Shown here piece after piece: positions 6,895 to 17,800 of a DNA stretch of 64,000 nt. How positions within the stretch are numbered: the stretch's first letter is position 1; each line of letters begins with the position of its first letter. The notes below the pieces were generated by a model, which was given only the letters and a program-made list of their open reading frames with translations, was not told the DNA's origin and searched no databases. This DNA is from Pedococcus bigeumensis (GTDB taxonomy: Bacteria > Actinomycetota > Actinomycetes > Actinomycetales > Dermatophilaceae): the NCBI RefSeq assembly GCF_006438965.1, contig NZ_RCZM01000003.1:310001-374000 (forward strand). Reading direction: 5' to 3'. Both the position numbers and the translations under genes were made by a program.

Positions 6895-9320
6895 GGGGTA
6901 GCAGTCCTCCGGGTCAGGGTGGCGAACGAGGGCAGCGTGCGTCGGCCCTCGCCGGGAGTCTCGGGGCCGCGGGCGAAGAGCGGGCGGGGGTCGATGTCGG
7001 AGCGCAGCCGGCGCCAGAAGTCGCAGTTGGCGCGAAGGTCGCCCCGCGCCTCGTTCGTCGACTTCCAGTAGGCGTCGGCATCCGACACCTCAGGGGTGCC
7101 CGGCCCGAAGATCAGCGCATTCGCCTGCACAGCAAGGGAGTTCGCGCTCGGGAGTCGGTGCAGCGCGGCAGCCTGCTCGAGCCGGGTCGACCGGCGGGGC
7201 AGCGCGTGACCGAACGACTTCGCGCTGTTCATCAGGTCGTCCCACGCCCACGCAACCCGGGCGGTCGCGGTGCCACGGGTGGCGTGCCGACGCCGGCGCC
7301 ACGCCTTCGCGCCCCGGATCGCCCAGTAGAGGGCCACTAGGACCAAGAGGGGCAGCAGGACGTAGAAGACCAGGAACCGCAGCCACGCCGGCCAGGACGA
7401 GGGGTCGAACAGCTTCTTCGGGGGCTTCTTCAGGTTCACCGCGTTCTGGGCCTGGTCCGGGCCCTGGAGCACGCTGGGCGGGTTGACGCCGGCCGGCGGC
7501 GGCACGAGGGCGCCGATCTTCTGCTCGTCGGTCTTGGACTGCAGCTGGTTGGGCTTCTGGTTGCGGTCCGGGAGGAACGTCTTGGACAGCAACGGGATCC
7601 AGCTGCCGGTGTCGTCCTGGACCTCGACCCAGGCATGGACGTCCTTGCCCTTGATGACGCCGCCCTCTGGCAGCTCGGCGCCCATGACGACGCGGGTCGG
7701 GATGTCCAGGCGGTTGGCCACCAGGGCGAGCGTGGCGGCGTACTGCTCGTCGTCGCCCGCCAGCTGGGTCACCCCGACGAACCGAGCCAGGCGGCCGCGC
7801 GAGTGGCCGGGGAGGTAGTAGCTCTCGACCGAGTTCTTGGTGCCACCGTCGGTGTAGGCGCCGTCGTTCCGCATGGCGCCCGCGACGGCACGCAGCTCCT
7901 CCCACGGGCTCACGGCATCGCGGGTCCAGGCATCGACCTTCGCGTCGAGGAAGCTGAGCTCCTGGCTCTCTGTGAGGTTGCCGCTCGCCGGCGACAACGA
8001 CGCCGGGAGGGTGTCCCGCACGACCTTGGTCGGCAGGAGCACGTTCATCGTGTAACGGTCCCCCGCGCCGACCTTGTCGGGGACGATGGCGGTGCTCGTG
8101 TCGACGTTGAGCCACAGCCGTGACGCCAGCAGGTCGGCCCGTCCACCGGCGAACTTGACCCCGGTCACCTGACCCACGGTGGGCAGCCACACGTCGGAGT
8201 AGCCACCCTCGGGAATGGTCACCTGCAACGACGCCGGCTTGCCCTCACCGCGGGCGCTCACCCGCTCGCCGACCTGCTGGAACGCGGTGCCCGGGTCAGG
8301 CGAGTCGACGCCGGCCCGCGAGCCCGCACCCCACACGCCGCCGTCGTAGTAGTCGAGGGTCGCGAAGCGGACCGGGGTGCCCGCCGGGGCACCGGTGATC
8401 CGCATCAGCTCGGTGTCGAAGAGCTTGGCGTCGTTGGGCTCGGTGTACTTGCGGAAACCCGCGAGCGGGCTCGGGTAGGCAGCGATGTCGAACGGCGGGA
8501 CCACCTCGGTGCGCGCCACCCGGCGCAGGTCACCGTCGGTGCCTGGCAGGTGCGGACCCGCGAGCAGCCCGGCGACGGCGGCCAGCGCGAGCAGGCCGGT
8601 GCCGATACCCAGGCGAGCGCCACGACCCGCGCCGTTCTGCAGGGGCGCGCGCGACCGCGTGCTGCGCACGATCATCCAGCCGATGGCAGCCAGCCCGAAG
8701 GCAACGCCCTGGGCGATCAATGAGGCCGGTTCGAGGGTGCCGAGCACGATGGTCAGGGCGAGGGCCGCGAGCGGGGGCACCACCACGGCATACCCGTGGC
8801 TGCGGCGGCGAGCCACGGTGTAGGTGACGGCCGCGGCGACGAGGCCGACGATGAGCGGCAGGGCGAGCAGCGTGACGGTGGCGTCCACCGGCGGGAGCAG
8901 GGTGAGCAGCCGCTTCCACCCGTGCACGGCTGCGGCGGCGAGGTCGCGGAAGGTGCGCCCCGTCGGGAACACCCCGAGCGCGAGGTGGTCGCGGACCGCG
9001 AGCGGCCCACCCAGGAGCAGGTATGCCGCGGTGAGACCCAGCAGCGTCACCACCGACGGCAGCCGGAAGGCGGTGACCACGTGGGCAACCAGCAGGCCCA
9101 GCAGCAGACCACCGACGGCGGCCAGGATCCACTCCCAGCCGAAGAACACAGTGCGGAAGCCAAGGAGCGCCAACCCGACCAGCAGCGCCGTGAGGCCGAG
9201 GTCGACGAGGTCGTCGCGCGAGGGCACCAAGGTGGTGCGCAGGCCGGCGATCCGGTCGGCGCGGGTGCGCTCGGTGGGCATCATCGACTCGCGGGGAGGC
9301 GCGAGCGGGGAGGCGCTCAT
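6891..9320 (-). CDS. TgpA-type transglutaminase-like membrane protein, catalytic Cys replaced
   Basis: 809 residues: a run of membrane helices (about 40-235), a large external region with the transglutaminase-like core (about 480-620), another membrane helix (about 680) and a C-terminal DUF4129-like cytoplasmic tail. Transglutaminase-like proteases normally show G-[FY]-C-E-Q-[FY]; here the aligned segment is GDDEQYA, so Cys is Asp. The His is kept (VHAWVEV), but the third catalytic residue, normally in a W-x-x-x-D-P segment, is also absent (WIPLLSKTF). The enzyme is probably inactive and may be a binding or scaffold domain. It overlaps DUF58 and the EssC-like ATPase by four bases each side. 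MoxR-DUF58-TgpA trios are common in Actinomycetota. Confidence 0.85.
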   Translation of the reverse strand: MSASPLAPPRESMMPTERTRADRIAGLRTTLVPSRDDLVDLGLTALLVGLALLGFRTVFFGWEWILAAVGGLLLGLLVAHVVTAFRLPSVVTLLGLTAAYLLLGGPLAVRDHLALGVFPTGRTFRDLAAAAVHGWKRLLTLLPPVDATVTLLALPLIVGLVAAAVTYTVARRRSHGYAVVVPPLAALALTIVLGTLEPASLIAQGVAFGLAAIGWMIVRSTRSRAPLQNGAGRGARLGIGTGLLALAAVAGLLAGPHLPGTDGDLRRVARTEVVPPFDIAAYPSPLAGFRKYTEPNDAKLFDTELMRITGAPAGTPVRFATLDYYDGGVWGAGSRAGVDSPDPGTAFQQVGERVSARGEGKPASLQVTIPEGGYSDVWLPTVGQVTGVKFAGGRADLLASRLWLNVDTSTAIVPDKVGAGDRYTMNVLLPTKVVRDTLPASLSPASGNLTESQELSFLDAKVDAWTRDAVSPWEELRAVAGAMRNDGAYTDGGTKNSVESYYLPGHSRGRLARFVGVTQLAGDDEQYAATLALVANRLDIPTRVVMGAELPEGGVIKGKDVHAWVEVQDDTGSWIPLLSKTFLPDRNQKPNQLQSKTDEQKIGALVPPPAGVNPPSVLQGPDQAQNAVNLKKPPKKLFDPSSWPAWLRFLVFYVLLPLLVLVALYWAIRGAKAWRRRRHATRGTATARVAWAWDDLMNSAKSFGHALPRRSTRLEQAAALHRLPSANSLAVQANALIFGPGTPEVSDADAYWKSTNEARGDLRANCDFWRRLRSDIDPRPLFARGPETPGEGRRTLPSFATLTRRTATP

Positions 9321-10834
9321 GAGGCCATCACCCCCATCAGCACGGCAGGCAGGTCGGCCAGGCCGTGGATGTTCATCAGGGTGATGCCTCCGACATTCTT
9401 GACACCGACGCGCTGGTCGCGGTCGATCGTGAGGGCCACCCGCAGGACCTCGGTCTCGAACCGGCCGAGCGCCCGCTGGACCTGGATGAACGGGGTGCCC
9501 GAGCCGGTGACCAGGACGGCCATCGAGGTGTCCGGGGCGAGGGACAGTCCCTCGCCCGCCATGGCGTAGAGGTCGCTCGGGCCGAGCTCGACCCGGGCGA
9601 GCGCATCCATCGCCAACGGGGCGCTGGTGCGGGACGCGGTGGAGTCGCGGCAGACGATGGTGAAGTCCTGCTCGTCCATGTGGGCCCGCTTGCCGACCGA
9701 GGCAGCCACCTCGATAGCGGTTTCGGCGTCCTCCTCACCGCCCGCGTACCTGTCGGGGTCGGCGTCGACGACGAGCGTCAGGTGCGATCGGCGGGTGTCG
9801 AGGAACTGGCGCACCAGCAGGCGTCCGGCCTTGGCCGAGGAGCGCCAGTGGATGTAGCGGCGGTCGTCCCCGGGCTGGTACTCGCGCAGGGCGTGGAAGG
9901 CGAGGTCGGACATCGACATCTCCTGGGTGGTCTCACCCTCGAGGTCGCGCAGCAGTCCGGCGCCGAGGCTCTCCAGCGAGACGGTGCGGGGGTGGACGAA
10001 CAGCTCGGTGACATCGGTCCAGCGCAGCGTCCGCCGCACGATGCCCAGCGGGTCGCCCTGGATGGTCGAGGCGGGCCCGACCGCGATGACACCGCGACGC
10101 GCGGTGGGGACGACGAACAGCTCCTCGTGGGCCTTGCCCGACCCCAGTGGAGGCAACGTGAAGCGGGCGGCCGTGATGCCGACCGGCAGCTCGACCAGCA
10201 GGGGCAGCATGCCCCGCTTGGACTCGTTGGTCACCGAGATCCGGCCCGTGGCCGGTTCCCCGACGGTGACGCGCAACGGATCCACCTCGGTGTCGATGCG
10301 CACCCGGGTGCGACCCACCGCAAGCAGAGCGCAGCACAGCACCAGGGCGATGGCCGCGGCGCCGATCATGCCCCACTCGTCCCAGTCGGTGAAGGCGGCG
10401 ACCAGCCAGCACGCGGCACCCAGGGCGAGGATGCTCCACCCGAGCGGCGAGACCCAGCGCAGGAACGCCGCGACCGGTCCCCAGAGAGGACTTGTCGCCG
10501 CACGCAGTCCCTCGGTGCGCTTGGCGAGCGCGCCCGAGGCCTGTCCACCGGCGCGGGCGAGGAACGTCGGAAGCTTCGGCCGGGGCACCGTGATGGTGGG
10601 CAGCGTCGGCAACCTCCGCGGACGGGTGGCGCTGACGCCCGACGTCGCGGGCGACCCGGCATACGGAGGCGGAGCCAGGGGGGAGCCCACTGGCGCCGTC
10701 GGGGCAGGACCGCCCGACCGACGCTCCCTTTTGAGGTCGGCTCGGCGGGTGGTGTGGCCCGCGTCCTCGGCGAGCTGGGCAGGGTGGTGCCCCCGCTCCG
10801 GCCCTGAGGTCTGCCCCGGGTTCTGCTCGGTCAT
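9317..10834 (-). CDS. DUF58 domain-containing membrane protein
   Basis: 505 residues. The N-terminal 120 are Pro/Arg-rich and disordered, followed by two closely spaced membrane helices (about 130-175), a beta-rich stretch, and the DUF58 signature REYQPGDDRRYIHWRSSAK at about 300. The rest resembles a von Willebrand A fold (LTLVVDADPD). DUF58 proteins travel with MoxR ATPases, as here, where two bases separate it from the MoxR stop-to-start junction, and the pair is thought to act as chaperone and client-binding partner. ATGA overlap with the transglutaminase-like gene downstream. Its exact role is unknown. Confidence 0.88.
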   Translation of the reverse strand: MTEQNPGQTSGPERGHHPAQLAEDAGHTTRRADLKRERRSGGPAPTAPVGSPLAPPPYAGSPATSGVSATRPRRLPTLPTITVPRPKLPTFLARAGGQASGALAKRTEGLRAATSPLWGPVAAFLRWVSPLGWSILALGAACWLVAAFTDWDEWGMIGAAAIALVLCCALLAVGRTRVRIDTEVDPLRVTVGEPATGRISVTNESKRGMLPLLVELPVGITAARFTLPPLGSGKAHEELFVVPTARRGVIAVGPASTIQGDPLGIVRRTLRWTDVTELFVHPRTVSLESLGAGLLRDLEGETTQEMSMSDLAFHALREYQPGDDRRYIHWRSSAKAGRLLVRQFLDTRRSHLTLVVDADPDRYAGGEEDAETAIEVAASVGKRAHMDEQDFTIVCRDSTASRTSAPLAMDALARVELGPSDLYAMAGEGLSLAPDTSMAVLVTGSGTPFIQVQRALGRFETEVLRVALTIDRDQRVGVKNVGGITLMNIHGLADLPAVLMGVMAS

Positions 10835-10836
10835 GC

Positions 10837-11805
10837 TCAGGCGACTCGCTCAGCGGGCGGGGCGACTTCGGACAGGATCTGGGTGATGACCTGGTCGACC
10901 GTGATGTTCGCGAACTGGGCCTCGGCGGTCAGCAGCAGGCGGTGGCACAGGATCGGGTGGCTGATCAGCTTCACGTCGTCGGGGATGACGTGGGTGCGGC
11001 CCTGGCTGGCTGCCCAGGTCTTGGCGCAGCGCACGAAGGCGAGGCACCCACGGACCGACAGGCCGAGCTTGATCGAGACGTGACGACGCGACTCCTCGGC
11101 GATGCGCGAGATGTAGGCCAGGATCGCCGGGTCGACGTGCACCTCGTCGGCGAGGGCGGCCATCTCGGTGACGACGTTGCTCGTGACGACCGGTTCGAGC
11201 GCCTTGGTCCGGTCCCGGGTCTTGGCGTCCGCGAGGACCGCGACGGTCGCCTCGTGGTCGGGGTAGCCCAGGCTGGTCTTCATGAGGAACCGGTCGAGCT
11301 GTGCCTCGGGCAGCCGGTAGGTGCCGGCCTGCTCGATCGGGTTCTGGGTGGCGATCACCATGAACGGCTCACCGACGGGGTGCGGGACACCGTCGACGGT
11401 GACCCGGCCCTCCTCCATGACCTCGAGCAGCGCCGACTGCGTCTTGGGGGAGGCGCGGTTGATCTCGTCGGCCAGCACGATGTTGGCGAAGATCGGTCCG
11501 GGGTGGAAGTCGAAGGTCTGCTTGGCCGGGTCGTAGATCGTCACGCCGGTGACGTCGCTGGGCAGCAGGTCGGGCGTGAACTGGACCCGGCTGTTGGTGC
11601 CCTGCACGGTGCCCGCCATGGCCCTGGCCAGCTGGGTCTTGCCCGTGCCCGGGAAGTCCTCCAGGAGCAGGTGCCCCTCGGACAGCATGCAGGTGAACGC
11701 CAGGCGGATGACGTGCTGCTTGCCCAGGACGGCCTTGTCGACGTTGTCGACCATCTGGGTGAACGCCTGGGCGAACCACTGGGCCTGGTCATTGGTGACG
11801 GTCAT
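10837..11805 (-). CDS. MoxR family AAA+ ATPase
   Basis: 322 residues, normal length for MoxR. Walker A is FPGTGKTQLA (about 58-67), Walker B ADEINRA (about 120), and sensor 1 is in ATQNPIEQAG. The lid domain ends in the usual basic winged-helix-like stretch. MoxR ATPases remodel or activate partner proteins, typically with a DUF58/VWA protein encoded next door, as here. Inference: it helps assemble or gate the giant Ig/Fn3 protein, the transglutaminase-like protein or the secretion ATPase of the same operon. A 93-base spacer separates it from the giant gene; it holds one GTATGCCG copy at 11853. Confidence 0.93.
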   Translation of the reverse strand: MTVTNDQAQWFAQAFTQMVDNVDKAVLGKQHVIRLAFTCMLSEGHLLLEDFPGTGKTQLARAMAGTVQGTNSRVQFTPDLLPSDVTGVTIYDPAKQTFDFHPGPIFANIVLADEINRASPKTQSALLEVMEEGRVTVDGVPHPVGEPFMVIATQNPIEQAGTYRLPEAQLDRFLMKTSLGYPDHEATVAVLADAKTRDRTKALEPVVTSNVVTEMAALADEVHVDPAILAYISRIAEESRRHVSIKLGLSVRGCLAFVRCAKTWAASQGRTHVIPDDVKLISHPILCHRLLLTAEAQFANITVDQVITQILSEVAPPAERVA

Positions 11806-11898
11806 CGGTGCCTGTCTCTTTCATGTGATGGTCTTCGTGGTGGTCGAGCTGGGTATGCCGGTTGGGCGGCGACTGCGAGCGGGCGGGGGCCGAGGCCC

Positions 11899-14800
11899 CT
11901 ACCAGATGATGGAGTCGCTCACCCCGTCACAGATCGCAGTGATCCGATGGCCTGGTTGGCCGTAGAAGTTGTCGCTCTCCTTGGTGGCGTTGCCACCCAT
12001 CGACATGTTGCTCCAGCCCGAGACGGTGCCGCCGTCCTCGCGGAAGGTGCACGTGACGCCCCCGTTGAAGTTGTTGGTGGTCACCTTGATCCAGCGACAG
12101 GCGGAACTGCTGCAGCTGCCGTTGCCCGTGTTGCAGGAACGTTGGGAGCAGGTGCTGCCCTTGCCCACGGTCACCGTCGGCGGAGGGTTGGGAATGGTCA
12201 CCGCGTCAGGGCCTGCCACCGGACTGGTCCACCAGTTGGGTGAGCTGGCGTCTCCCGATCGCCGGTTCGCGATGCTGCGTACCTCGAGCTGGTACCTGCC
12301 GGGCGCGCGGTTGTTGATGGTGAACGACTCGCGAGCACCGCCGAGCGACTGCCACCCGCCGTTGTTCAGCGACACCTGGACGTCGCTGATGGCCCGGCCG
12401 TCGGTCTGGTTGTTCCAGCGCCAGGTGATGTCAGTGCCGCTGCGCGTGCCGTTGAGGCCGGTCGGTTGCGGAGTCGAGCCGTAGGGGCGGAACGAGTTGC
12501 TCGCCGCCGACCAGTCCGACCAGTTGGTGCCGTTGTAGGCGCGGACGGCCAGGGTCCGGTCCTGCGCGGTGCCCAGGCCGGTGAGCGTGAACGCCGTGAC
12601 CGATCCCTCCGGGCACCCGCACCCGACGCTGCCGGTGCCGGTGCCACTACGCCACTGCAGCTGCGTGAAACCGGTCGACCGGGAGTCGCCCACGCTGACG
12701 CGGACCACGGCGTCGCGGTTCGGGGCGGGAGTCGTCACGCTCGGACGACCCGGCACCTCGGGTATGCCGGTGCTGGTGAAGGTGGTGGGGTTGGCCTTCG
12801 GACCCTCGATGTCGGCACCGTTGGTGGCCGTCACGACGTAGCGGTAGCTCGCACCGTCATACACGGTGGTGTGGCCGAGCGACCGCGTGCTCGGCGAGGT
12901 CGTGCCGATCGCACTCCACCCGCCGCCGTTGCGGCTCTCGTAGACCGTGTACTTGGTCAGCGGCGGACCGTTGGGACGCACAGCCGGCCACGAGATGGTC
13001 AGCCGTGAGGAGCCTGCGGCCGGACCGGTGCCGGCGTTCGAGACGGTCGGGGCCGCGACGGCGGGCGGGGTGCCGGCCGACTGCATCTTGACCGCCGGCC
13101 CGAACGGGCCGTAGCCGAGCTGGTTCTTGGCGCGCACCTGGACGGTCTGCTCGTTGTCGTTGACCAGTCCCGCGACGGTGGCCCGAAGCGTCGGCGCCAC
13201 GACGACGGGCTGCTTGACGGTGCCGCTGGCGGTGTCGGTGACCCGCACCTGGTAGGCCGTGACGTCACTGCCCTTCTTGGCCGGTGCGGACCACGCGATG
13301 TCGAGCGAGCCGTCACCACGCCCGGCCATCCGCACCCCGGTCACCTGGTTGGGCAGCGTGTCGGGGACGACCGCGTTGCTGGCCCTGCTCTCGGGGCTGC
13401 GACCGATGGCGTTCACCGCAGCCACGGTGAAGGTGTAGGACTTGCCGTTCTCCAGCCCGGTGATCGTGCACGGTGAGGCCGAGCAGCTCTGCTCGCGGCC
13501 ACCGGGCCCGATGACGGTGACGATGTAGCCCGTGATGGGGCTGCCTCCGTCGATGGCCGGCGGCAGCCAGCGAACGCGGGCGAACCCACCGCTGACCCGG
13601 TCGGCCTCGGCGGCGACCCCGGTGGGCGCGTCGGGCTTGCCGAGGATCTCGATGGTGCCGCGACCGGCCGCGCTTCGTCCCGGACCGTCGGAGACCGCCA
13701 CGTCGACGGACGCCTGGCCTCGGGCAGTGGTCGCAGCCGTGACCGTCAGGTCACAGCCGGAGTAGCTCACCGTGAGGCCGGATGCGGCCGGGACGCTGGC
13801 CGTCGAGATCGAGCAGTCCGGCTTCTCCAGGGGAGAGTCGAGGTAGGACCGCAGGCTGACGGTCTGCGACGAGCCGGCCTTGAGACCGGAGATCGAGAAG
13901 GGCCGCAGCCGCGGCGGCCCCAGGTTGGTGAGGGGGTTGCCATTGGCGTCGGTGCCGACGGGTCCGTCACCGAGCCCGACGACGGACACCTTGATCACGG
14001 ACTCGGGACCACCCCGGGCCTTGACCACCAGCCGGCCGTTGACGCCGCTCGGTGCGTCCTTGCCCGCCTTGAGCCCGAGGGTCCGGTCTCCCGCACCGCT
14101 CCTGGTCAGGTCGACACCCTTGGGCTCCGGGCGCCAGGCGCTCTCGAACTGGACGTCGTCCAGCGTCATCCCGATCGGTACCCAGGCGTGGCACAGCGTG
14201 GGCACGTCGATGGTGCGGGCCAGCCCTCCAGCGTTGAGCGACACCGCGAAGTCCGGGCATCGAAGCAGCGGGATCTTGGGTCCGATCTGCACGGGGATCG
14301 ACACGTAGGCGGTCTTGAAGTCCTTCTGGTCGACCGTCTCCTGGTCGCTCACCTCGAGCATCACCGCGCCCGGGCCGATGTAGCCACCGGAGGAGGTCAG
14401 CTTCAGTCCGGAGCGGCCGTCGGCCTCCACCCTCAGCCGGTCCTTGGGCGAGGCACTGAGGTTGTCGGCGGTGGTGATGCTGACGACCCGGGCCCGCGGT
14501 GACTTGACGTAGTCGGACAGCTCGACCGACTTCGTCGAGTCCTTGTCCATCTCGATCAGCGCGCCGTTCACGACGAACGGCACGCCGGACTCACCGGTGG
14601 GCACGTAGATCAGCGCCATCGCCGTCAGGCCGTCCTCGTCGGTGATGACGTAGGGCACCGTGTAGGGGAACGGCTTGACGTTGACGCGGACCCTGCCGTC
14701 GGGCTCCACGGTGCCATCGGGTGAGAGGACGGCGGAGACCTTGAGGGACTCCTGGGGGCCGTCGATGTCGCGGTCGTTCGCGAGCGCGTCGACGACGGTG

Positions 14801-17800
14801 CTCGTCTCGTCCTTGGTGGGTTTGGCGGTGTCGTCCACCGCGATCGGGGGATTCTTGGCGGTGGGGTCGGGCACGACCGCGATCGTCGACCGGGAGGGGT
14901 CGAACAGGCCGTTGCTGATGCCGTAGGTCAGGTGCTGCACACCCGCCTTGGCATCGGGCACCGTGGTGGTGAAGTAGGTGTTTGCCTCGTCCACCTTCCA
15001 CTTGGCCAGCTCGGACTCGGGGTTGAGGGGCGCCTTGTACTCGAGGTCGATGCTGTCCCCGCGCGCGATGAGGTCGTTGAGGGTGGCGTCAACCGTCACC
15101 TTCTTGCCGGGCTTGGCCCGGACCTCGTCCTCGACCGCCACCGGCGGCTGCGGGTCGCCGGGCTGCACCACACCGATGCGCACGAAGCCCCGGCTGGTCC
15201 CGCCGAACCGGTCACGGACCTCGTAGTTGAGGACCTCGGTGCCGGCCGCGGTCGGGTAGGCCTCGTACTTGATCGTCGACGGGCCGAAGCCGGTCACCCG
15301 GCCGTACCGGAGGTCGACGGCCCCGCTGGCGTCCCCGACCAGGCCCACGACGGTCACGCTGTCGCCATCCGGGTCGACGCCCGAGGAGGGCACCGTGATC
15401 GTGAGTGGGTCACCGGCCGTGACGCTGGTGGAGAAGCTGCGGGCCACCGGCGGCTGGTTGGGTGTGCCAGCCGAGGGCAGCGGCATCACGGTGACCGCGA
15501 TCCGTCCGGTCGTCGCCTTCTGCTTGTCGCCGATCGGGTAGACGGCGTACTCGACCGTCACCGTCTCCTGGACCTTGGGGCTGCGGTTCTTGGGGATGAA
15601 GCGCACGACGTTGCCGGAGGCGAAGGCGTCGCCCGCGCCGTTGATCACCTTGACGCTGGCGGGGTCGAGCACCAACGGGATCCCGTCGGCCATGCTGTCG
15701 TTGTCCATGACCGGGATGGTCACGGTGTCCTGGGCTCGGACCACCGCCTGGTCGTCCCCGACGATCGGCACGTTGCGGTCGTTGGCGGGGAACTGCGACA
15801 CGGCCACCTGCCCGGTCGTCGACTTCACGCCGTCGCTGATCGTGTAGGTGACGGTGCCGGTGCGTGGGCGGCCGCTGGGGCTGGCTGGGTCGAGCGCCTC
15901 GATGCGGACCCAGCGCCCCTGGTAGATCGAGGGCCGCAGCCAGGCGTTGGCCGTGGTGACCGTGACCGAGCGGGTGACGAGCACGTCGGCCCGGGGGCTG
16001 TAGTCGTTGGCCAGCACGTCGGTGAGCACCGGCGTCTGGTCGCGCAGCGTCGCCGAATCGGGCACCGCCACCGGAGGGGCATCGGGGCTCGGGTCGGCGA
16101 TCAGGTCGACGCGCACCCGGCCTGCGGCGATGCCGCCACCCACCTGGGCGCCGTAGGTCATCTCGAAGGTCCCTGGCGTGGCACCGGTGATCGTGACGAC
16201 GCCGGTGTCGAGGTCGGTGTCGACCTGGACCGCGCTGGACTGCAGCTCGCGGCTGAGTCGCAGCTTGGCGTCGGGTTCGCTGGGGTCGGCACCCGGGATG
16301 TCGTTGCCGAGCGGCTCGATCTGGAGCGGCTTGCCCACGACACCACGGACGACATCGGGTTGGGTCTCGGGCTTCTGGAGCGGCTCGTCCGGGCCCATCA
16401 CCTTCACCGTCACGGTGCCCTTGGTGCTGTTGCGCCCGTCGCTGACGGAGTACTCGATCCCCTGGGTGCCGGGCTTCATCGGCGCCAGCACGTTGAGCCG
16501 GCCGAGGCCGTCGACCGACGAGCCCTCGCCGATCGCCTCCAGGCTGAGCGAGTCGCTCTCCGGGTCGCGCCAGTCGCCAATGACCTGCACCGGGAGCAGC
16601 TTGCCGCGGATCACGGGGTAGACCGTGCGCGACAGGGTGGCCGTGCCGGGCCGCAGGGTCGGCGGGCTGTTGACGTCCTCGGGCACCATCGTGACCGTGA
16701 CCTTGGCCTCCGACTTCTGGATGGCCTTGCCGTTGTTGATCTTGTAGGTGAACGAGAACGACTGGCGCTCGGGCTCCTCCGGGATCGCCACGTCGATGCT
16801 CTGCCCGTCGGCAGCGACGCTGGCCGTGACCCCGGCCATGTCCACCGGACCGAGGTCGCTGGGGTTGATCGCCAGGACCGAGCCCGCCGCGTCGGTGTCG
16901 TTGTCGAGGACGTGCAGCTTGGACGTGCGACCCGGACGTGCCTTGAGGTTGTCGGGCTTGGCCTGGGGAGGCTGGGCCACCGACGTCTCGTCGATGAGGT
17001 TCTCGTTCTTCTTCTTGTTCTGCTTGTCCGTCTTCGGTGGCGGGATCAGAGAGTCCCACTCGTCGAGCTTCTTCGGCTTGCTGTCGAGGTCCCACACCTC
17101 ACCGCCGTCGAGGTCGTTGAGGACGACCAGGCCGTGGTTGGTCCGCAGGGAGACGCCTGACTTCACGGCCTCCTTGGTCTCGCGCACGATGGTCACGGCC
17201 GGACTCGGCTTCTCGGAGCCGCAGTCCTTGCCGTAGTAGTTGTTGACCGTGCTGGCCCACGCCGCGTGGATGCACGCCCCGGTGCGCAGCGGACGCGACG
17301 GCAGCGGCGGCGTCTCGTTGTCGCCGATGGTGACCTCGACACCACCCGTGGCACCCTCGCCACCCATCCCGAGGAGCCGCAACGTCGTCGAGTCCTGCAG
17401 GCCCACGGAGTCGGCGTCGGGACCGGGCTGCTGCAACGCGGCATACGCCGGCTGTCCCTCGACGCGCGCCGTGCCACCGTCGACGGCCTTGTCGCTGCCC
17501 TGGATCCACAGCTTGTCGTCGCCCGCGCTGTAGACCACCCAGCGCGTGCCCACCGCCGTGATGTCGACGATCTTGGCGTCCCTTAGCTTGATCGACTCGG
17601 TGACCGGCTTGGCGAAACCCGTTGCGGTGCGGGCGATAGAGATGACCTTGCCGGTCGCGCCGGAGACGGCGTGGACGCCACCCTTGACGTCCACGGCCAG
17701 GGCTGCGACGGCGCCGACGGTCGCGAGCGGCTTGGCGCCGGTGGTGAGTGCCTCGAGGGTGACCAGACCCGCCTTGGGGTCATAGGTCTGGGCCCAGAGC

